64,000 nt of DNA from Heterostelium album PN500 (lineage: Eukaryota; Evosea; Eumycetozoa; Acytosteliales; Acytosteliaceae), in assembly GCF_000004825.1 (NCBI RefSeq), contig NW_008805077.1, positions 124,001 to 188,000 of the forward strand, read 5' to 3'. Shown in pieces: positions 11,357 through 25,249 of this stretch (its first letter is position 1; the number at the start of each line of letters is the position of its first letter). The position numbers and the translations under genes were made by a program. Below the pieces are notes generated by a model. That model was not told the origin of the DNA. It made no database searches and was given only the letters and a program-made list of their open reading frames with translations.

Positions 11357-14300
11357 ATGTCTGGAAATCAGAATAAAAATTTTGGAAAAAGAAATTCTAA
11401 AAATGGTAATTATATAATGAATATAATATATTTAAGATTGATTCAGATTTAGATAAATTTGCATTTCACACACACACACACACTTCAACAACTGTTGTGA
11501 TCATCGACTTTTAATTTAATTTTTCAAAAATGATGATTATAACCATCATTTTTTTTAATTTAAAAAACACATTGTTTTAACTTTTTTTTTTTTTTAATTA
11601 ATATATTTTCAAAAATATCTTACTTATTAATATATATATATATATTATACTTTAATATATAGGACCGCCAATGGATTTAGAGGTAGTGGCACTTGGTGCA
11701 GCCAATAGGAAGAAACCAGCTGCAGTTTCGTCGGCAGGTGTCACAGTGGTTACACCACCGAATATCACTGGTGGTAAACCATTCGATGGCGATATGATGA
11801 CTGCTGCTGCTGCAGTTTCATCGCCTGGCGAACCACTAAACAAGAAGTTGAAATCCGAAAATATCTCAACTATACAGCCACCGCAATTGGTATCTCCAAT
11901 GCTTGTACAACAACAACAACAACAAATGCAACAACAACAACAGATGCAACATCAACAAATGCAACAACAACAACAACATATGCAACAGATGCATCAATCG
12001 ATGGTAGTCCCACCACCAAACTTTATACATACACAGCAACAACAACAGCAACAAATGCAGCAAATGCAACAGATACAACAACAGATGATTCAACAACAGC
12101 AATTACAACAACAGCAACAGCAACAACAAAGAGTAGCAGCAACAACAGCAGGCGGTGGTGTTGGACAACCTTCATTGTCAGTCAGTGAGATATCAAGTAT
12201 TCTAGAGGGATTGTTGAGTGTGGAAATGAATGATGCTGCGCTTACGACGGATAGAGAAAAGTTGATACGTACTCTGAGATTGGTGTTGCAGTCTTTCAAG
12301 ACACTGCCGGCTGCCACTGCCAATGCTCTGCAATCGGAGCCTTATCTCTCACTTCAGAACTTGGCAAAGCGATTGCCACAATTGTTTGCAGCACCCGAAC
12401 TACTGGAGCCACTGCTTCTCCTGCTGAGGAGGGAACCCACACAGATTGGACAGCAAAAGAAGAACAACCTATCGATGGTACTCGCTTGTAACCTGCTGAT
12501 GTCAGCCTATGAGAGTGTACGTGACTGGCCCATCCAGATGTTTGTTGCATACATCGATGATGCCGTTGGCGATCGTCTCTGGGTGGACGATCAAAACTGT
12601 AAAAACTTCACATCCAACATCCTCTCTTCGTTGCCAAGCAAAACCGCAACACCCGCAGCAACAGTAGTTCCACCACCTACACTCAACAGCAACAGTAACA
12701 ATCCGACAGCTACAACAGGAACAACATCAAAACCATCACCTTTAACATCACCACCTCTCAACAATAGTGGATCGACAATACCAACATCTTCAACATCAAC
12801 ATCAACATCCTCAACAACATCGTCAACTTCCTCAACTTCATCATCAACAGTTGATGATGATGAAGAAATTGAGGAAGAGATTATATCTTCTTCTTCATTT
12901 GGATCACAAACACAACAACAATCGACAACAAAAACAACAACAACAGCAACAACTAGTAGTATTAATTCACCAACAAATAGTTCTAGCAACAACTCTAGCA
13001 ATCTAAGTAGTACAAGTAGATTCTCACATTGTCAGGTGGATTTGATTAGATATATAGTTCAACAAATTAGATCGATCAATGTATCGTTCAATGCAAGAGG
13101 ATTGGTGAGATTGTTGATGTTGACAGTTGGCTATAAAGAGTCGAGAGTCGAGGGATCGGCGTTGATCGAAGCTCTGCTTGGCAATCAGAATGTATTTAGA
13201 CCGGCCAAAGAGTATTTGACGACGCTGGTTGCACATTGCACTGAGACAACACCGGAGGATCTAAAGACAGTGCAAACGCTGATGAGAATCAACGTTGCTT
13301 CCGCTCACACCGAAGTGATACCAACGCTCCTAGCCAACAATCAAGGCTACACCGGTGTGGCGCTGCGACAAGCTGTCGAGATTGAACTCGATGTGTCAGC
13401 GGCATCGTCTCACCAACTGCCCAAGTCGAAGCTCGCCACTATCTTTCGGCACTTGGCGCCGTTGCGTGGCGAAGAAGAGTTGGCGTCGATCTTCAAGGAG
13501 TTGGCGTTGCGCGACGACTATCTGAAACTGGCACCGAAAATGATTGTCCGAAAGATCCTCAAAAACTTTATTCAGGTGAATCTCGTTTATTTCTTTACGC
13601 AACTCACCGATATCTCGAAAGACGAAGCGTACATCACGCGTGATATCCAAACCAAAGATAGATGGGCACAACACATGATACATATAATGTGTCAGATTCT
13701 CTTGATGACACCGGGAATCACTGAAATCTCCAAGGATGCCAACAACATGCGTCTCATCCTCTCACAAGTAACCACATCTGCCATCACATGGTGCTCAACT
13801 CTCATCGACATCGTCATATTAAATCCAGCAGATCTAATTGAATTTATAAAGAAATTACTTTTCTTTGATCCAATCAATTCATATGTAAGTACATTGTTAT
13901 AATATTTAGTTTAGTTTGATTTCATTCCATCTCATCACGTTCAATTCAATTCCATACCATACCATTCAATTCAATTCCATTCCATACCATCCCAATATCT
14001 ATTTCCATAATATTAATTTCTTTATTTCCAATATTTTCCATATAGTTCCCTCTTCCAAATGCAATTATTGATATCGATAGAAATGCATATCGTATTTTAT
14101 CGACGGAGGTGCAGATTCATCAAGTTGCAATAGATACACTGTTGACATTGGCATTTGAATATAATTTAGATCGTCGAGTTATTCTTGATTTCATCGATAG
14201 TTTGTTGCGTCGATCACTTTCGATATTGTTTAAATTCGGTATTGTTTCGAATATTACCAATCCGGCACTGGGCGAATCGATTATGCAATTGTCACAGATT

Positions 14301-17300
14301 GCGGGAACACAACCGGTACTCGGTGACATAAAGATATCGTTCGCTCCACTATTCTGGCAAGCTGCTACCACCGTTTGTCTACTGTCATGTCTGGCACCGT
14401 CGGTTGTTGGCAGTCATTTCTGGAGTCATTGTCCAACCATCCGACTGCTCCTAGAGATGGTGATAACCCGCTCATGGAAATTCCCTCCCTACCAATCGAA
14501 ATCCATTTCCTCCAATCAATATCAAATCAATGAATTGAATCAAAAGAACAAAGAGATTGATTTAATATCAAGTAAGTTGCAACATCAAAGCAAACTGAAA
14601 CAAACTTTAACAACCTAAACTAACAACATATCAAATTTAGAATATCAACAATTATCAAAGATTGATTTTATATTGTATAATTTACAATCTTGTGCTAGAA
14701 AACCACCTGATGAGTTGATCGAGAGAATTCAGAGACTGGATACCGATTTCCATTTGGGATTTTCGTTGTGTGCTTGTCGTTCACCTGATTATCTGTTGGA
14801 GATTATGGGTAGTCAGGACAGTCGACAAGTGATGTCTTGGCTAAATCCAATTATTCACAATGATCCGCGTACTCTTGATATTCTGCCGCCTGTCTGTCTG
14901 GCCGAGGTTCTCATGTCCACGCAGCTCGACCCAGCACAACAGCTGTCGACACCCTCATCATTCCTATCGGTCGCACCCAAACTACTGTCGCGAATCAACC
15001 ACTTTTTCAACGCTACCAACTCTGCTCAGCCAACAATAGATATCATCCGATTCTTTTGTACTCACTTGGCATCGCCATCTCCCACCACACGTCAAATGGC
15101 AAAGTCAGCAATCAATTCACTTCCGATAATCAGTTCAACTTCACAACAGCAACAGCAACAACAACAACAAACTAATGAAGATTTCCAATGGTTGGATCGT
15201 ATCTCACAATTACACTCTGCAGCATCTATCACTGGAATAGTTCAACAATCACTCAGATCAGCATTGCAAGTTGAGACAGATATGGATACTCTGTGTGCAT
15301 ATATCAACTATCTTTATACTTCCTCGACTTCAATGTCCAATATCCATACACTTGCAATGGACATTGCCCGTTTACTTTTCAAACGTGATGTTATCGCTCG
15401 TTACCTTTTGAACAGTCCAATCATCACAGTCATCTTTGACATACTGTTAGAGTCGTTGAAATATGATAAATTCCAACAATATATCGTGGATGAAATTCAA
15501 CAAATTAAAGCACAAGAACAAGCTATTCTACAACAACAACAACAACAATCTCAACAACAACAACATCAATATTACTCTGTCATCTCATTGTTAACCACTG
15601 AGGAACTATCGATCGTCAGTTGGAAAGTATCGGATAGTCAACATATAGCTATTCCAAGGTTGGTGCTGAATGTTATCATCAAGTTTGTGGCTCTCGTTGA
15701 GAGTTACCGTGTGAATGGTCAGCTGTACAAGTTGATCGATCAGATTGCCGCACGTCCACTAGCACCGATCTTTGAGTATGTCGAATCCAACGTTGAGAGT
15801 GGTTATAGCGCCAGACAAGCGTGCCGACTTATCAACAGCGAACAACTGGCACTTCTCATTCTCAAGAGTGAAGTGGGAGGATTGATTGAACAATCGGTTG
15901 CCATGCTTTCGCAACCGGTGCAACTCGAACAATTCATTTCCTACTCGGTGTCGCCACCCGCCCGTGAAGCACTCGGTCGTGCGCTCGACCAATCAATCGA
16001 CAAACTGGATCTCATTCAACTACAACATCGCCTGCCTGAAACGACACCGCGCCAACTCAAACAAGTGATATCCGCCTACAAAAGTGCAGGAATGAAGTCT
16101 GGCAATCGAGTACTAGATTATCTCGATAAACAAATTGCAATTACATCGTCATCACCAATTCAATCGTCGTCAGCATCATCATCATCATCGTCGTCATCAT
16201 CATTATTAGAAACAAAGGGAAATAACAAACTGCTAAATCAATTCACAGCATTTAATAGTCAGCAACAACAACAACATAAACAACAACAGAAACAACAACA
16301 AAGTAATAATGATAAGATGAATGTAGATATTCAAATTAGTTCAAAGAAGATGGATATTGATTCAACTTCAACACCAACAACATCATCAACAATCGCTCAA
16401 AGTAATTTATCACTAAGTCAATTGATTTATTCAAGTTCACCAAGAGAAATAGTTGGTTTGTTGGAGAATGCTAAATCAATAGTTATTGATATAGATAATG
16501 ATAAACTGTCATTACAACTCTCGAAAACAATTGTAATGATGGCAACTGATAAAGATGAAGGTGTTCACTACAACTTTGAGAAATTCATTGGTAAACTATT
16601 TGGTTCGATTTACAGTGTTCAAACAACCGATCAAATTCAAACTCAAAGTAATGGTTATCATCATCATAATAATCATAATCATAATCATAATCATAATCAT
16701 AATCATAATCATATTAATAATCATAAGAAGAATCAACATCAACAACAACAACAACAACAATCACAAATCTGTATAAAACATCCACTAATTTTCAGAGCTA
16801 TTGTTGGCGCCATTGCAACGTTGTCGGCTCGTTCGATGTTCAGCACAGTTGGATTACTTTTAGATTGGCTGTTGATATTGCTACCTCAGTGTGCCAATGA
16901 ATCCGATGTTGTAGATGCTCTGTTTGGTCTGATGTTTGAACGACCGGCACAACAACTGACATCTGTAGCATACTCGACATTGCTCCGATCGTATTGCATC
17001 CACAACACGACATGGCGAATGCTCTCACTCATCATATCGACACTCTACTCGCCGTCGGTCTCTCGATCACAACAACTTGACTACTCTGCACTACTCTCAT
17101 TCATCGGTGCATATCATGCTCACCCACGATCGTCTGCACCCTACTATCTATCCAATAGCAATAGCAACAACAACAACAATAGTAAACAACAATTGGATGC
17201 ATCCACTCTACATTATATTACACCTTATACCACTAGAACACTTGCAGACTATATCATCAAGGAGATGGAATTGGCAACCAGCAATTCATTGCCAACAACG

Positions 17301-18929
17301 ACTGCGCAATCGATTCTTGCTAAACGATCGGTTCTTCTCAATTCATCTTCGACTATCAGTGAAGAGAATCTTGTTACACTCTCACTGCATCTCAGCAATA
17401 CGAAATCATCGCCAACACTAGCACACCTCATACTACTACAACTCTACTATATATTCCCGGATTCCGTTAAATCAAACATCTATAATTATTCACCAAACTT
17501 TAAGTTACAACAACAACATCAACAACAACAAGTGGATGTAGATGTAAATATAGATGTAGATGATAGTGTTGTCAGTATCACGGGTACCAGTGTCATTCCT
17601 CATACGCAACTCGACACGGCAATACACAGAGTTACACTCAAACTTCACGAACCAGAGTTTAGAAATGAAGGATTCGTACTCTTTAAGAAACTAGCTATCA
17701 ATCATCCAGAGTTGATCACTGCACACCTACCGACTATCTACACACTCTTCGCAGGTAGAAACTATCAGAATCTACAGCAATTCATTCAGAAACGATATCA
17801 TATATTATTCACTCAGATGCTAGAGATATTAGATATATTAAATCCATTTGTATTCAATGTATGTATATGTTAAGATTGTTAAACTATATATAATACTAAC
17901 ATAGGTTTTTAAAAAGAGTATCTATCTAGAAAAGATATTAAATGAATACTTTACATTCTTTGGTAATGTTAAGTCATTCTTTGAAGAACTTGTACCTATT
18001 ATATCTAGATTCGCTGGCTTCTTGCTAAATTATACATCCAACGGTCGATTATCAGCCAACATTGTAAATAGAAATCATGATACACTTTTGTATGTTATAA
18101 CAATACTATACTTTAATAATGAGTGTATACTAACAAATACATACATATAATGTTTAGTACTTTATCAAACTTGTATCAAAATATATATATTATAAAGACA
18201 TTGGTAAATAAGTTCTTACCTCCATCCACTACATTTTCTTTTAAATCACAACAACAACAACATCATAATAATCATCATAATAATCAACAACAACATTCAC
18301 CATTTAGTAATAATTATAATCAAAATAAAGATAATCAACAACAATTACAACAATTACAACAACAACAAATAAGAATAACACAAATAAAGAATGAATTCAA
18401 TAATATACTGCAACAACAACAACAATCGCAGCAACAACCGCAACAACAACCACCACCAATGGGTAAGAATGATGATCGACTTTTAAAGTTGTTGGAGGAG
18501 ATCGAGAGAATCAGTTATACGATGCCATCGGTACTACTGAACTATCTCGAGCAGATAACATCGCAGCTGGTTTCCAATAGCCAGGCGATCCGATCGATCT
18601 GTTACTTCCTACTGCTTCGACACCTCAATAACTCACCGAAACAGAGCAGTTCCATCATTGAACTCTACCTCCAATGTTTCAAGCATCCCAATCCAGAGGT
18701 TGTCAAATCCGCATTGATCTACTCATCACAATTCTATAATTATACACAAGGTAAATATATATTTAGCAAAACAAAAAAGACAATCATCATACTTATTTAA
18801 ACTAACATTAACAACTATTACGCAAACAACTATCTAGATTGCTCAGAGTATTTAGTACAACAAATTCTAAAATGTGGGGGAAAAGAATCATTACCGGAAA
18901 TAAAGAAAATAATAAATGTTTTTTTTTAA
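11357..18929 (+). CDS. ints1: Integrator complex subunit 1
   Basis: INTS1 is the large scaffold of the nuclear Integrator complex, which cleaves snRNA 3' ends and terminates promoter-proximal RNA polymerase II. Seven exons join in frame to 2294 residues: 11357-11405, 11663-13884, 14046-14571, 14641-17858, 17905-18089, 18158-18750 and 18838-18929. The first exon codes only 16 residues plus one base. The DUF3677-like block lies near residues 302-330 (RDWPIQMFVAYIDDAVGDRL, then WVDD). Near 979 is the family segment CRSPDYLLEIMGSQDSRQVM with SWL. The rest looks alpha-helical. PolyQ tracts occur near the start and at several later points, a Ser/Thr-rich acidic block lies near 340-450, and a His-Asn alternating tract near 1606-1630. 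Length is close to human INTS1 (about 2200). Confidence 0.88.
13917..13995 (+). repeat. Degenerate TTCAATTCCATACC short tandem repeat in an ints1 intron
   Basis: The second ints1 intron consists largely of short units built from TTCAATTC, CCATACC and TTCCATTCC. It is a small degenerate pyrimidine/CA-biased repeat, unlike the A/T-only introns nearby. Confidence 0.6.
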
Positions 18930-19917
18930 TGTGAATCACAATCATATATATATATTAGATATCGATAATATAATTTACTATTAACCTTTCATTAATTCTT
19001 ACTTGGATATTGATTCATTGATAGTTGTGACAGTAACTATCTTTTATAAAAAATAAAACAAAAAATAAAAATTAAATAAATTTTGAATTTAATAGTTTAT
19101 CTTTTATTAATATTTTTTTACTACAACAATTTCTAAATGAAATAAAAAAGTCTACAAACAAATAAAATACATCTAAAAAAAAAAAATGTTAATAACAAAA
19201 AAACTATTTTAATAATTTTCTCCAAATGTAGATACCCACCGATATGATAACACTGACCACGCAAAGCTTTTCCATTTTGAGTGTTGGAGGCCACCGCAAT
19301 CGCAAAAAATACCATGTCTAGAGTAGTATCCTCGAAGTGGTAACATAACATACAAAAAGGTTAAACTTCTTAACTAATATTTGAATAAGAGATAATCAAA
19401 GAGATAGAACAAAGTATTAGTAATTTAACATTATATATAAAGAAATGTATTTCTTCATACAGAATTGTCGTTGAAATTTCTTTAGCAGTATCATTAATAC
19501 GTCTTTCGCCTTTTTCAAATAATGATAGAGCGATTGGAACTAGCAATATAAACTCGGAATCTGGGAATATGAATATTAAAAATTAGAATGCTATTTTTAG
19601 TTACTTTTGCTATTGAAAATATTCTAAATGAATATAGGTTTGAAATCATGATTATCCTAGATTGATTTTATGTTGGATTTCTTTTAGATGTATTTTACTT
19701 CTTTGTAGACTTTCTTATAATATTAAAAAAGAAAAACTGTTGAATTTGATTGTTCTAGTAGACACTTTATCAATTAAAAAAAAAAAAAAAAGACTCATAG
19801 CTTTTACATTCTTCCTAATTGAAAATAATAGTAAAGAAAAAAAAAGAATTGACATATGTATAAATTTTTATTCAATAAAAAAAACCATCAAGTTCATAAC
19901 GTTATGGAAAACTAACT
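18930..19917. other. Intergenic stretch with possible minus-strand coding remnants
   Basis: Mostly A/T-rich. Two patches of higher G+C stand out on the minus strand, at about 19210-19350 and 19455-19580. The second reads through as VPIALSLFEKGERRINDTAK with flanks and is preceded by a TTCCCAG acceptor-like site. The first is open in all three minus frames for 40-70 codons, so no frame can be chosen. They may be exons of a decayed gene. No family is recognised and no complete gene can be built. Confidence 0.35.
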
Positions 19918-20610
19918 AATCAATCGATTCGATTAGATCCAAATGAAGCAAAAGTTTACTACAATCTTGCTTTGTCAATGAATTCCAATGGTGAGAACAC
20001 AATTACTCTGCCATCAGGGGTATCGCTATGACCAAACAACAACTCTATTTAGAATCAATACCTCATAACATACCCGTCAGCAACCAACCTCCTTGATCTG
20101 GCAAACCTTGGAGTCACGGATAAACAAATCGCGGTTAATATATGTAATGAGATATATCGACAACCCCAAGTGATCACAGAAACACCAGTCGGTATTCAAT
20201 TGATGAGCACAACGAACTGTGGAAACAAAATTGATTTACCAGGTGGAGCTGTTAAATATCCATATGAAAATCGATTCTTCAGATCTTTTATCATCATGTC
20301 ATCTGGAATACGAGGTAGAGGATCCACTCTCAATTCGAAGAGATCAGAAAATTACACTCCTCTCTTGTCAACAAAGCGACAATGGGTATTAGAACCATCA
20401 AATTTGATGCAAACCATGTCAATACTTTCCACAATCTCGGAATATCTCTTATTTCTAATGGAACTATCATGCCAAACAATAACAAAACAGCAGCTGTACT
20501 TGAAATATATAAAATTATCCAATGAAAAATGATTCAATTCTTACCAAAGTCTATCGATCTTGATATCCAACAAGTGATTTTTGAGAATGAAGTAATGGGG
20601 TGACATGTCA
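19918..20610 (+). pseudogene. Decayed copy of the TPR-like ITLxSGxxMTK repeat family
   Basis: Pieces in different frames match the repeat family found intact in outline at 28-32 kb. At 19918-20032 the frame reads NQSIRLDPNEAKVYYNLALS, then NGENTITLPSG and a stop. Around 20225-20260 is KIDLPGGAVKYPYENRF. At about 20389-20520 is IKFDANHVNTFHNLGISLIS. These follow the family pattern of a helix pair, an ITLPSG-like turn and the next helix pair. Several frame changes and stops separate them, so no product is expected. Confidence 0.6.
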
Positions 20611-21181
20611 TTTCTGTAATTGCGCAAAAAAAAATAGTAAATTAAAAATGTTTTTTTATTTTAAAATATCAGTTTGCAGTTATTCATGAATGGGTTGTGC
20701 ACAAATATTCACACATCCGCCTGTTGACTTTTTTTTTTTTTTTTTTTTTTTTTTAACTTCTTTTGAATTTTTTTTTTTTTTTTTTTTTTTCAAAAAAAAT
20801 TAGATTTGATTTTTTTTTTTTTTTAAATTTAATCATGGGGCAGATGAGTGTTGCTCTTTAAAAAACACACACAACAACTTAAAAATAATAATTAGTGCGT
20901 TATCATTCTATATAATTCAATTTAACAATTGGTATTAGTAGCAACGGAAACAAACAAAAAAAGCAATAACAACAAAAACATACAACATTAATATTTATTA
21001 ATTATATCTATTTATTATTTATTTATTATTTTTTTGATGACACTTTGATCAAATAACATCGACAAAATATAGAGATCTAAATTCATCTAGATTTATCAAA
21101 ACAAATCAAGATTTAAAGACTAAAAGAAAAGCTCAATCAATTCAAAATCAAACTCACAATTTTTTTTTGTAATGAAAAAAA
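20611..21181 (+). promoter_or_regulatory. T-run-rich upstream region and short uORF of the kelch gene
   Basis: Three long T runs (about 20729-20754, 20769-20789 and 20809-20823) precede the kelch gene, as in many dictyostelid promoters. Immediately before the start codon an upstream ATG at 21172 opens a five-codon frame (ATG AAA AAA AAT GGA TAG, 21172-21189) that overlaps the true start at 21182 in another frame. This could lower or regulate initiation. Confidence 0.45.
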
Positions 21182-22324
21182 ATGGATAGTGATTTTATAG
21201 ATGTTGATAATATGAATGGAAATAACAATAGCAATGGTGGTGGTGGTGGTGTAACAGGCAAATTAATAACAATTGGAAATAACAACCACAACAATAATCA
21301 TCATAACAATCATAATATTTCAGAATTGAATTTGGTGAACAATGGCAATATTAATGCAACGATGGTGTCGAGTGTCAGTGCCGGTGGCATTCAGAACAGC
21401 GGAACCTACAGGCTAAAGAAAAAGATGGAGGAGCTGCTCGCATCGATTGGCGAGATGGGCAAGCAGATCGACCATCTCAACGAAGAGGAATCGAAGCTGA
21501 ATGCGCACTACCGCGATGTCTACGAGCACATCCGCCAGCAGGAATCGGCATCGCGCAAATCGATCACCGACGAACGCAACCGACTCGACAAGAATGTCAC
21601 CGACCTGTTCGACCAGATCAACAAGATATCGGACCGACTGCTCACTCAGAACGAACTGTCGGCGGCGAACGATTCACGTGTTGAAAACGCCAAGCAGCTC
21701 ATATCGAACAAGCGCAAATACTTTGCAGAGCAGAACTCCAACTATGAAAGCAGCATTGCCAGTGCATTCAAAGAACCGAAAGTCACATCGTTGATGGAGT
21801 CGATGCGATCCTTCACCAACACCTTTACAAAACTCACAAAGAACTACAATGTCAACAACAGTTTTTCGAAACAATTGGAAATCTATAATTTACAAAATAA
21901 TAATAATAATAATCCAAACAACTCAACTTCACCACAACAAGTACAACAAATTCAACAACAACTGAGTACACAACAAATTCATCAACAACAACAGCAACAT
22001 CAACAAACAATTAAATATACTCAACCACCACCTCCACAAATACAACAACAGCAACAAATACAATATCAAGCACCAACTCATTATGAAATAATTCAACAAC
22101 AACAGCAATCACCTAATATTCCAATGGTTACACCTCCATCTCAATCACCACCACAACAATCTCAACAACCAATCTATAGTAATTCACACAAGGTACAACA
22201 ACCACCTCCACCAACACAAACTATTTATGCAACTCAACAGCAGCAACAGCCACAACAACAGTCACAACAACCACCACAACAACAACAACAATCGAAATCA
22301 AGTAAATCTGTATCAAAACAACAA

Positions 22325-22387
<63 letters not shown>

Positions 22388-23593
22388 CCAAATAATTCAA
22401 ATATTCCAATAAATCTACCCAAATCGGTTAGAAGTGGAGATACACTATTAGTTGGTGCAGAAAAAGTATATAGTAAATCAGTTAAAGATAGAAAAGGTGA
22501 AGCAAGCAGCAGTGGTGGTACAACGACAACTGGTGTTAAGGTGGTAAGTCGAACCGCTGACAAATCAAAGAATACAACATATATAATCAATGGTGGACGT
22601 GTTATCGATACTAGCAACTCGAATCCAAACAACAAGATCGTAAAGATCGTCAACAACTACAGCAATAAGCCTGCGACCAATCCATCGAACGTTCAAGTTC
22701 AAAAGTTCAACAATCAGTTTTTCACCATCGGAACGAATGGCAGCTTCATCTTTGATATGGCGTCAAACTCGTGGTATCAGTTTGACGACGACGAGCGCGA
22801 ACGACGTTTCTATCCGATCAACTCGGTCGTCTCGATCGACGACCACATCTTTATCTACGGTGGCGCCAACAAGTCGCACACCTACTCACATTTCTCCACG
22901 AAGGATCTCAACTCGCAGTCCTCGGGGGTGATCACCACCGGACAGGGTGGAGCAGGTGTCTCTTGTTGCTACGACCACGACAAGTACATCTACCTGATTG
23001 GCGGTTACTTCAAAGACCACATCCTCACGAGAATCGATCGGTTCAATCTCGACAAATTCGAATTCGAACGACTCGGCGAGATGATTCAACCGATATGCCA
23101 GGCATTCTCGTTCTTCTATCAGGGTGAGATCTTCCTGGTGGGCGGTCGCAATGAAGACGCCGAGATTCGCTCGATCCTCAAGTACAATCCAACGACGTGT
23201 CAGTGTACAGTTTATTTAGATGACATTGGATTCGACAAGAGCATCATATGCAGCTGTTTCGACGGCGAAGATCTCATCTACGTGCTCGACAACAGCTCCA
23301 ACTTCTTTGCCATATCGCTGTCGTTGAAGTACAAGATCCTACTGAATTCGCCAGAGACCACCAGCAGTCCACTCAGCTCAAAGTACTCGATGATTCACTT
23401 CACCACAAAGAGCAAAGATCCTGCGAGTGCAGGAATGCGACTACTCTACTTTATCGGTGGAAAGACCTATGGAAACCATCTCTACGACATCAAATACAAC
23501 CAGTGGATTCAAATTAAAGATTCCGATAAAGTCGTTAGAAGTTTCGATGGTGCTGTACAGACAATGATCACCACAGGTTCCGATGAATCATAA
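21182..23593 (+). CDS. Coiled-coil, polyQ and kelch-repeat protein
   Basis: A single exon of 803 residues. Residues 1-60 are Asn/Gly/His-rich. About 78-210 is strongly charged and heptad-like (KKKMEELLASIGEMGKQIDH), a likely coiled coil. About 240-420 is Gln/Pro low complexity including an almost pure run of about 20 Gln (22327-22388). From about 510 to 795 there are kelch-like beta-propeller blades with hydrophobic strands followed by GG pairs: IFIYGGANKSHTY, YIYLIGGYFKDH, EIFLVGGRNED and LLYFIGGKTYGN. Kelch propellers usually bind protein partners, often actin or ubiquitin-ligase substrates. No BTB, F-box or B-box is seen, so the role is open. Confidence 0.85.
22327..22388 (+). repeat. CAA trinucleotide run coding polyglutamine
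   Basis: About twenty consecutive CAA codons lie inside the coiled-coil/kelch gene. The run is pure at the DNA level, so it is likely to vary in length between strains and to be prone to assembly error. Confidence 0.9.
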
Positions 23594-24712
23594 AATCAAC
23601 CAAACAACAAATAACATTTAACAAACAACAAAACACATTTTCATTGTAATTCAAATATAATCATAAACACACATACACACACGCATCGCATCGTAACAAC
23701 AACAACAAACCTACAAATAAATATAAACTATAACCTAAACAGTCACACAACATTATTTTAAAAAAAAAAAATAAAAAAAAAAAAGAAAAAAGAAAAAAAC
23801 AAATAAAATCTGTAAAGATATAAATTAATTTATTTCAAATATAATATAATATACTTAATATATCTATTTATAGATAAGTTATTCTTTTTAATAATTTTGT
23901 TTTTTTTTTTTTTTTTAAGATTTTTGAGATTCGGAATGTCTGTATTAATTAGGCAATGATTTGCTGTTTCAAATTTGTTCACCTTTAATTTTAAAAGACA
24001 ATTTTAATTAAAAAAAAAAAAAAGTATTTTTTTAATATTTATTTTTAATAAACACATCATTTTAACAGACAAAAATAGATATATACTCAATTTCCATATA
24101 ACCAACTTTAACACAACGATTATTATTAATTGTAGGTATATTGATTGAAATAGCACTATTACCCACCCAACTAGTGAACAGTATAGCATCAACAACATGA
24201 TTCAATCACAAACAATCACCCTGATATAAAAAGTAAAACCAGAGAGAGAGAGAGTGGTGAATCTAAATCCTTGAAGATTGATATATATGTTATTTTCTTT
24301 AAATCCTGTTCCATTTTGCAATCCACTTATCGTTTGTTTGGTCCACCAGCCAAATATAAATAAAGGATTTTGTTTTTCTCACACACACCACCAACCATCA
24401 CAATTCATTTTAAGTTTGAAATCAACCAACACACACACTCATACACACATTCACACTATTCTCTCATACACTTACTTATACACACGCCTCTAATTAACAA
24501 TAATAATAAACTCTTTCTTTTAATTATTCTTGAACATCAACCATAGTCTATATTAAATTGGGAATTACTATCTTTAACTTTTTCAAAATGTACCACACTC
24601 ACATGTGATTTCAGCAACGAACAGTGTGGTGTACCAAACCAACTAGAGAATTAAGAAGACAAAACAAACAAACAAACAACAGTAATTTTATTATTGCTTT
24701 CTGTTTCTTAAC

Positions 24713-24743
<31 letters not shown>

Positions 24744-25249
24744 TATGTTGTTTTACTTTGCTTTGCTTTGTGTTTTTTTATTTACATCGAAGTTAACTAT
24801 AAAGTAAACATTGCAAATCTTATTTTTAAACTATTAATAACACAATCATACATATATACCTTACACAAAATTAACTATAATCGCTAAACAAAACAATATA
24901 TTTATTTATTTATAACAACAGTAATAATAAATAAAAAATAATATTATAACCAAGCAAAGTCAATTTCACTTTTTTAATTTAATTTTTTTTAAAGAAAAAT
25001 ATAACCACACTCATTTAAAGGTTGGTTTCATTCTGTTCTGTTTTTTTTCAAACAGTAAATCTCTGTCCTCCTCTTTTATATACTTTTTTCTTCTTCCTAT
25101 TCACAAACAAAACAATTACTTGTATTTCGTTTTTATTATATTCATTGTTTTTTTTTATGTACATATTAATTTCATTTAATTAATTAGGTCATTATATTTA
25201 AAAAGTTTTTAGTTGAAACTAAATTTATTTAATAAATAAATTAATAATA
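23594..25249. other. Long intergenic region upstream of the first bZIP gene
   Basis: No protein gene is supported. It holds CA-rich stretches (24420-24485), a GA repeat (24241-24254), long T runs (23896-23917 and 24715-24738) and a small hairpin described separately. The length and the T runs suggest an extended promoter for the bZIP gene at 25250. Confidence 0.5.
24590..24634 (+). ncRNA. 45-base hairpin resembling a dictyostelid Class I RNA
   Basis: GTAC 24590-24593 and CACACT 24594-24599 pair with GTAC 24631-24634 and AGTGTG 24623-24628, leaving a two-base bulge. The loop contains the palindrome CACATGTG and then GATTTCAGCAA (24607-24617), which matches 8 of 11 positions of the Class I RNA motif CCUUACAGCAA as I recall it. 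Length also fits that class (about 42-65 nt). No good copy of the upstream DUSE element (ACCCATAA-like) is seen; CAACCATAG at about 24538 is a weak match at an unusual distance. Tentative. Confidence 0.25.

Noticed and set aside
12591-13001. 136-codon minus-strand ORF
   Set aside because: Antisense of the Ser/Thr/Gln low-complexity part of ints1.
19200-19320. Possible snRNA: minus strand begins AGCTTTGCG like U4
   Set aside because: The similarity fades after about nine bases and no U4 stem or Sm site follows.
19500-19530. U5-like loop CTTTCGCCTTTTT
   Set aside because: The flanking bases do not form the U5 stem, the loop differs at one invariant position, and the opposite strand reads as protein-like sequence.
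22234-22656. Poly-Cys minus-strand ORF
   Set aside because: Antisense of CAA/CAG runs in the kelch gene.
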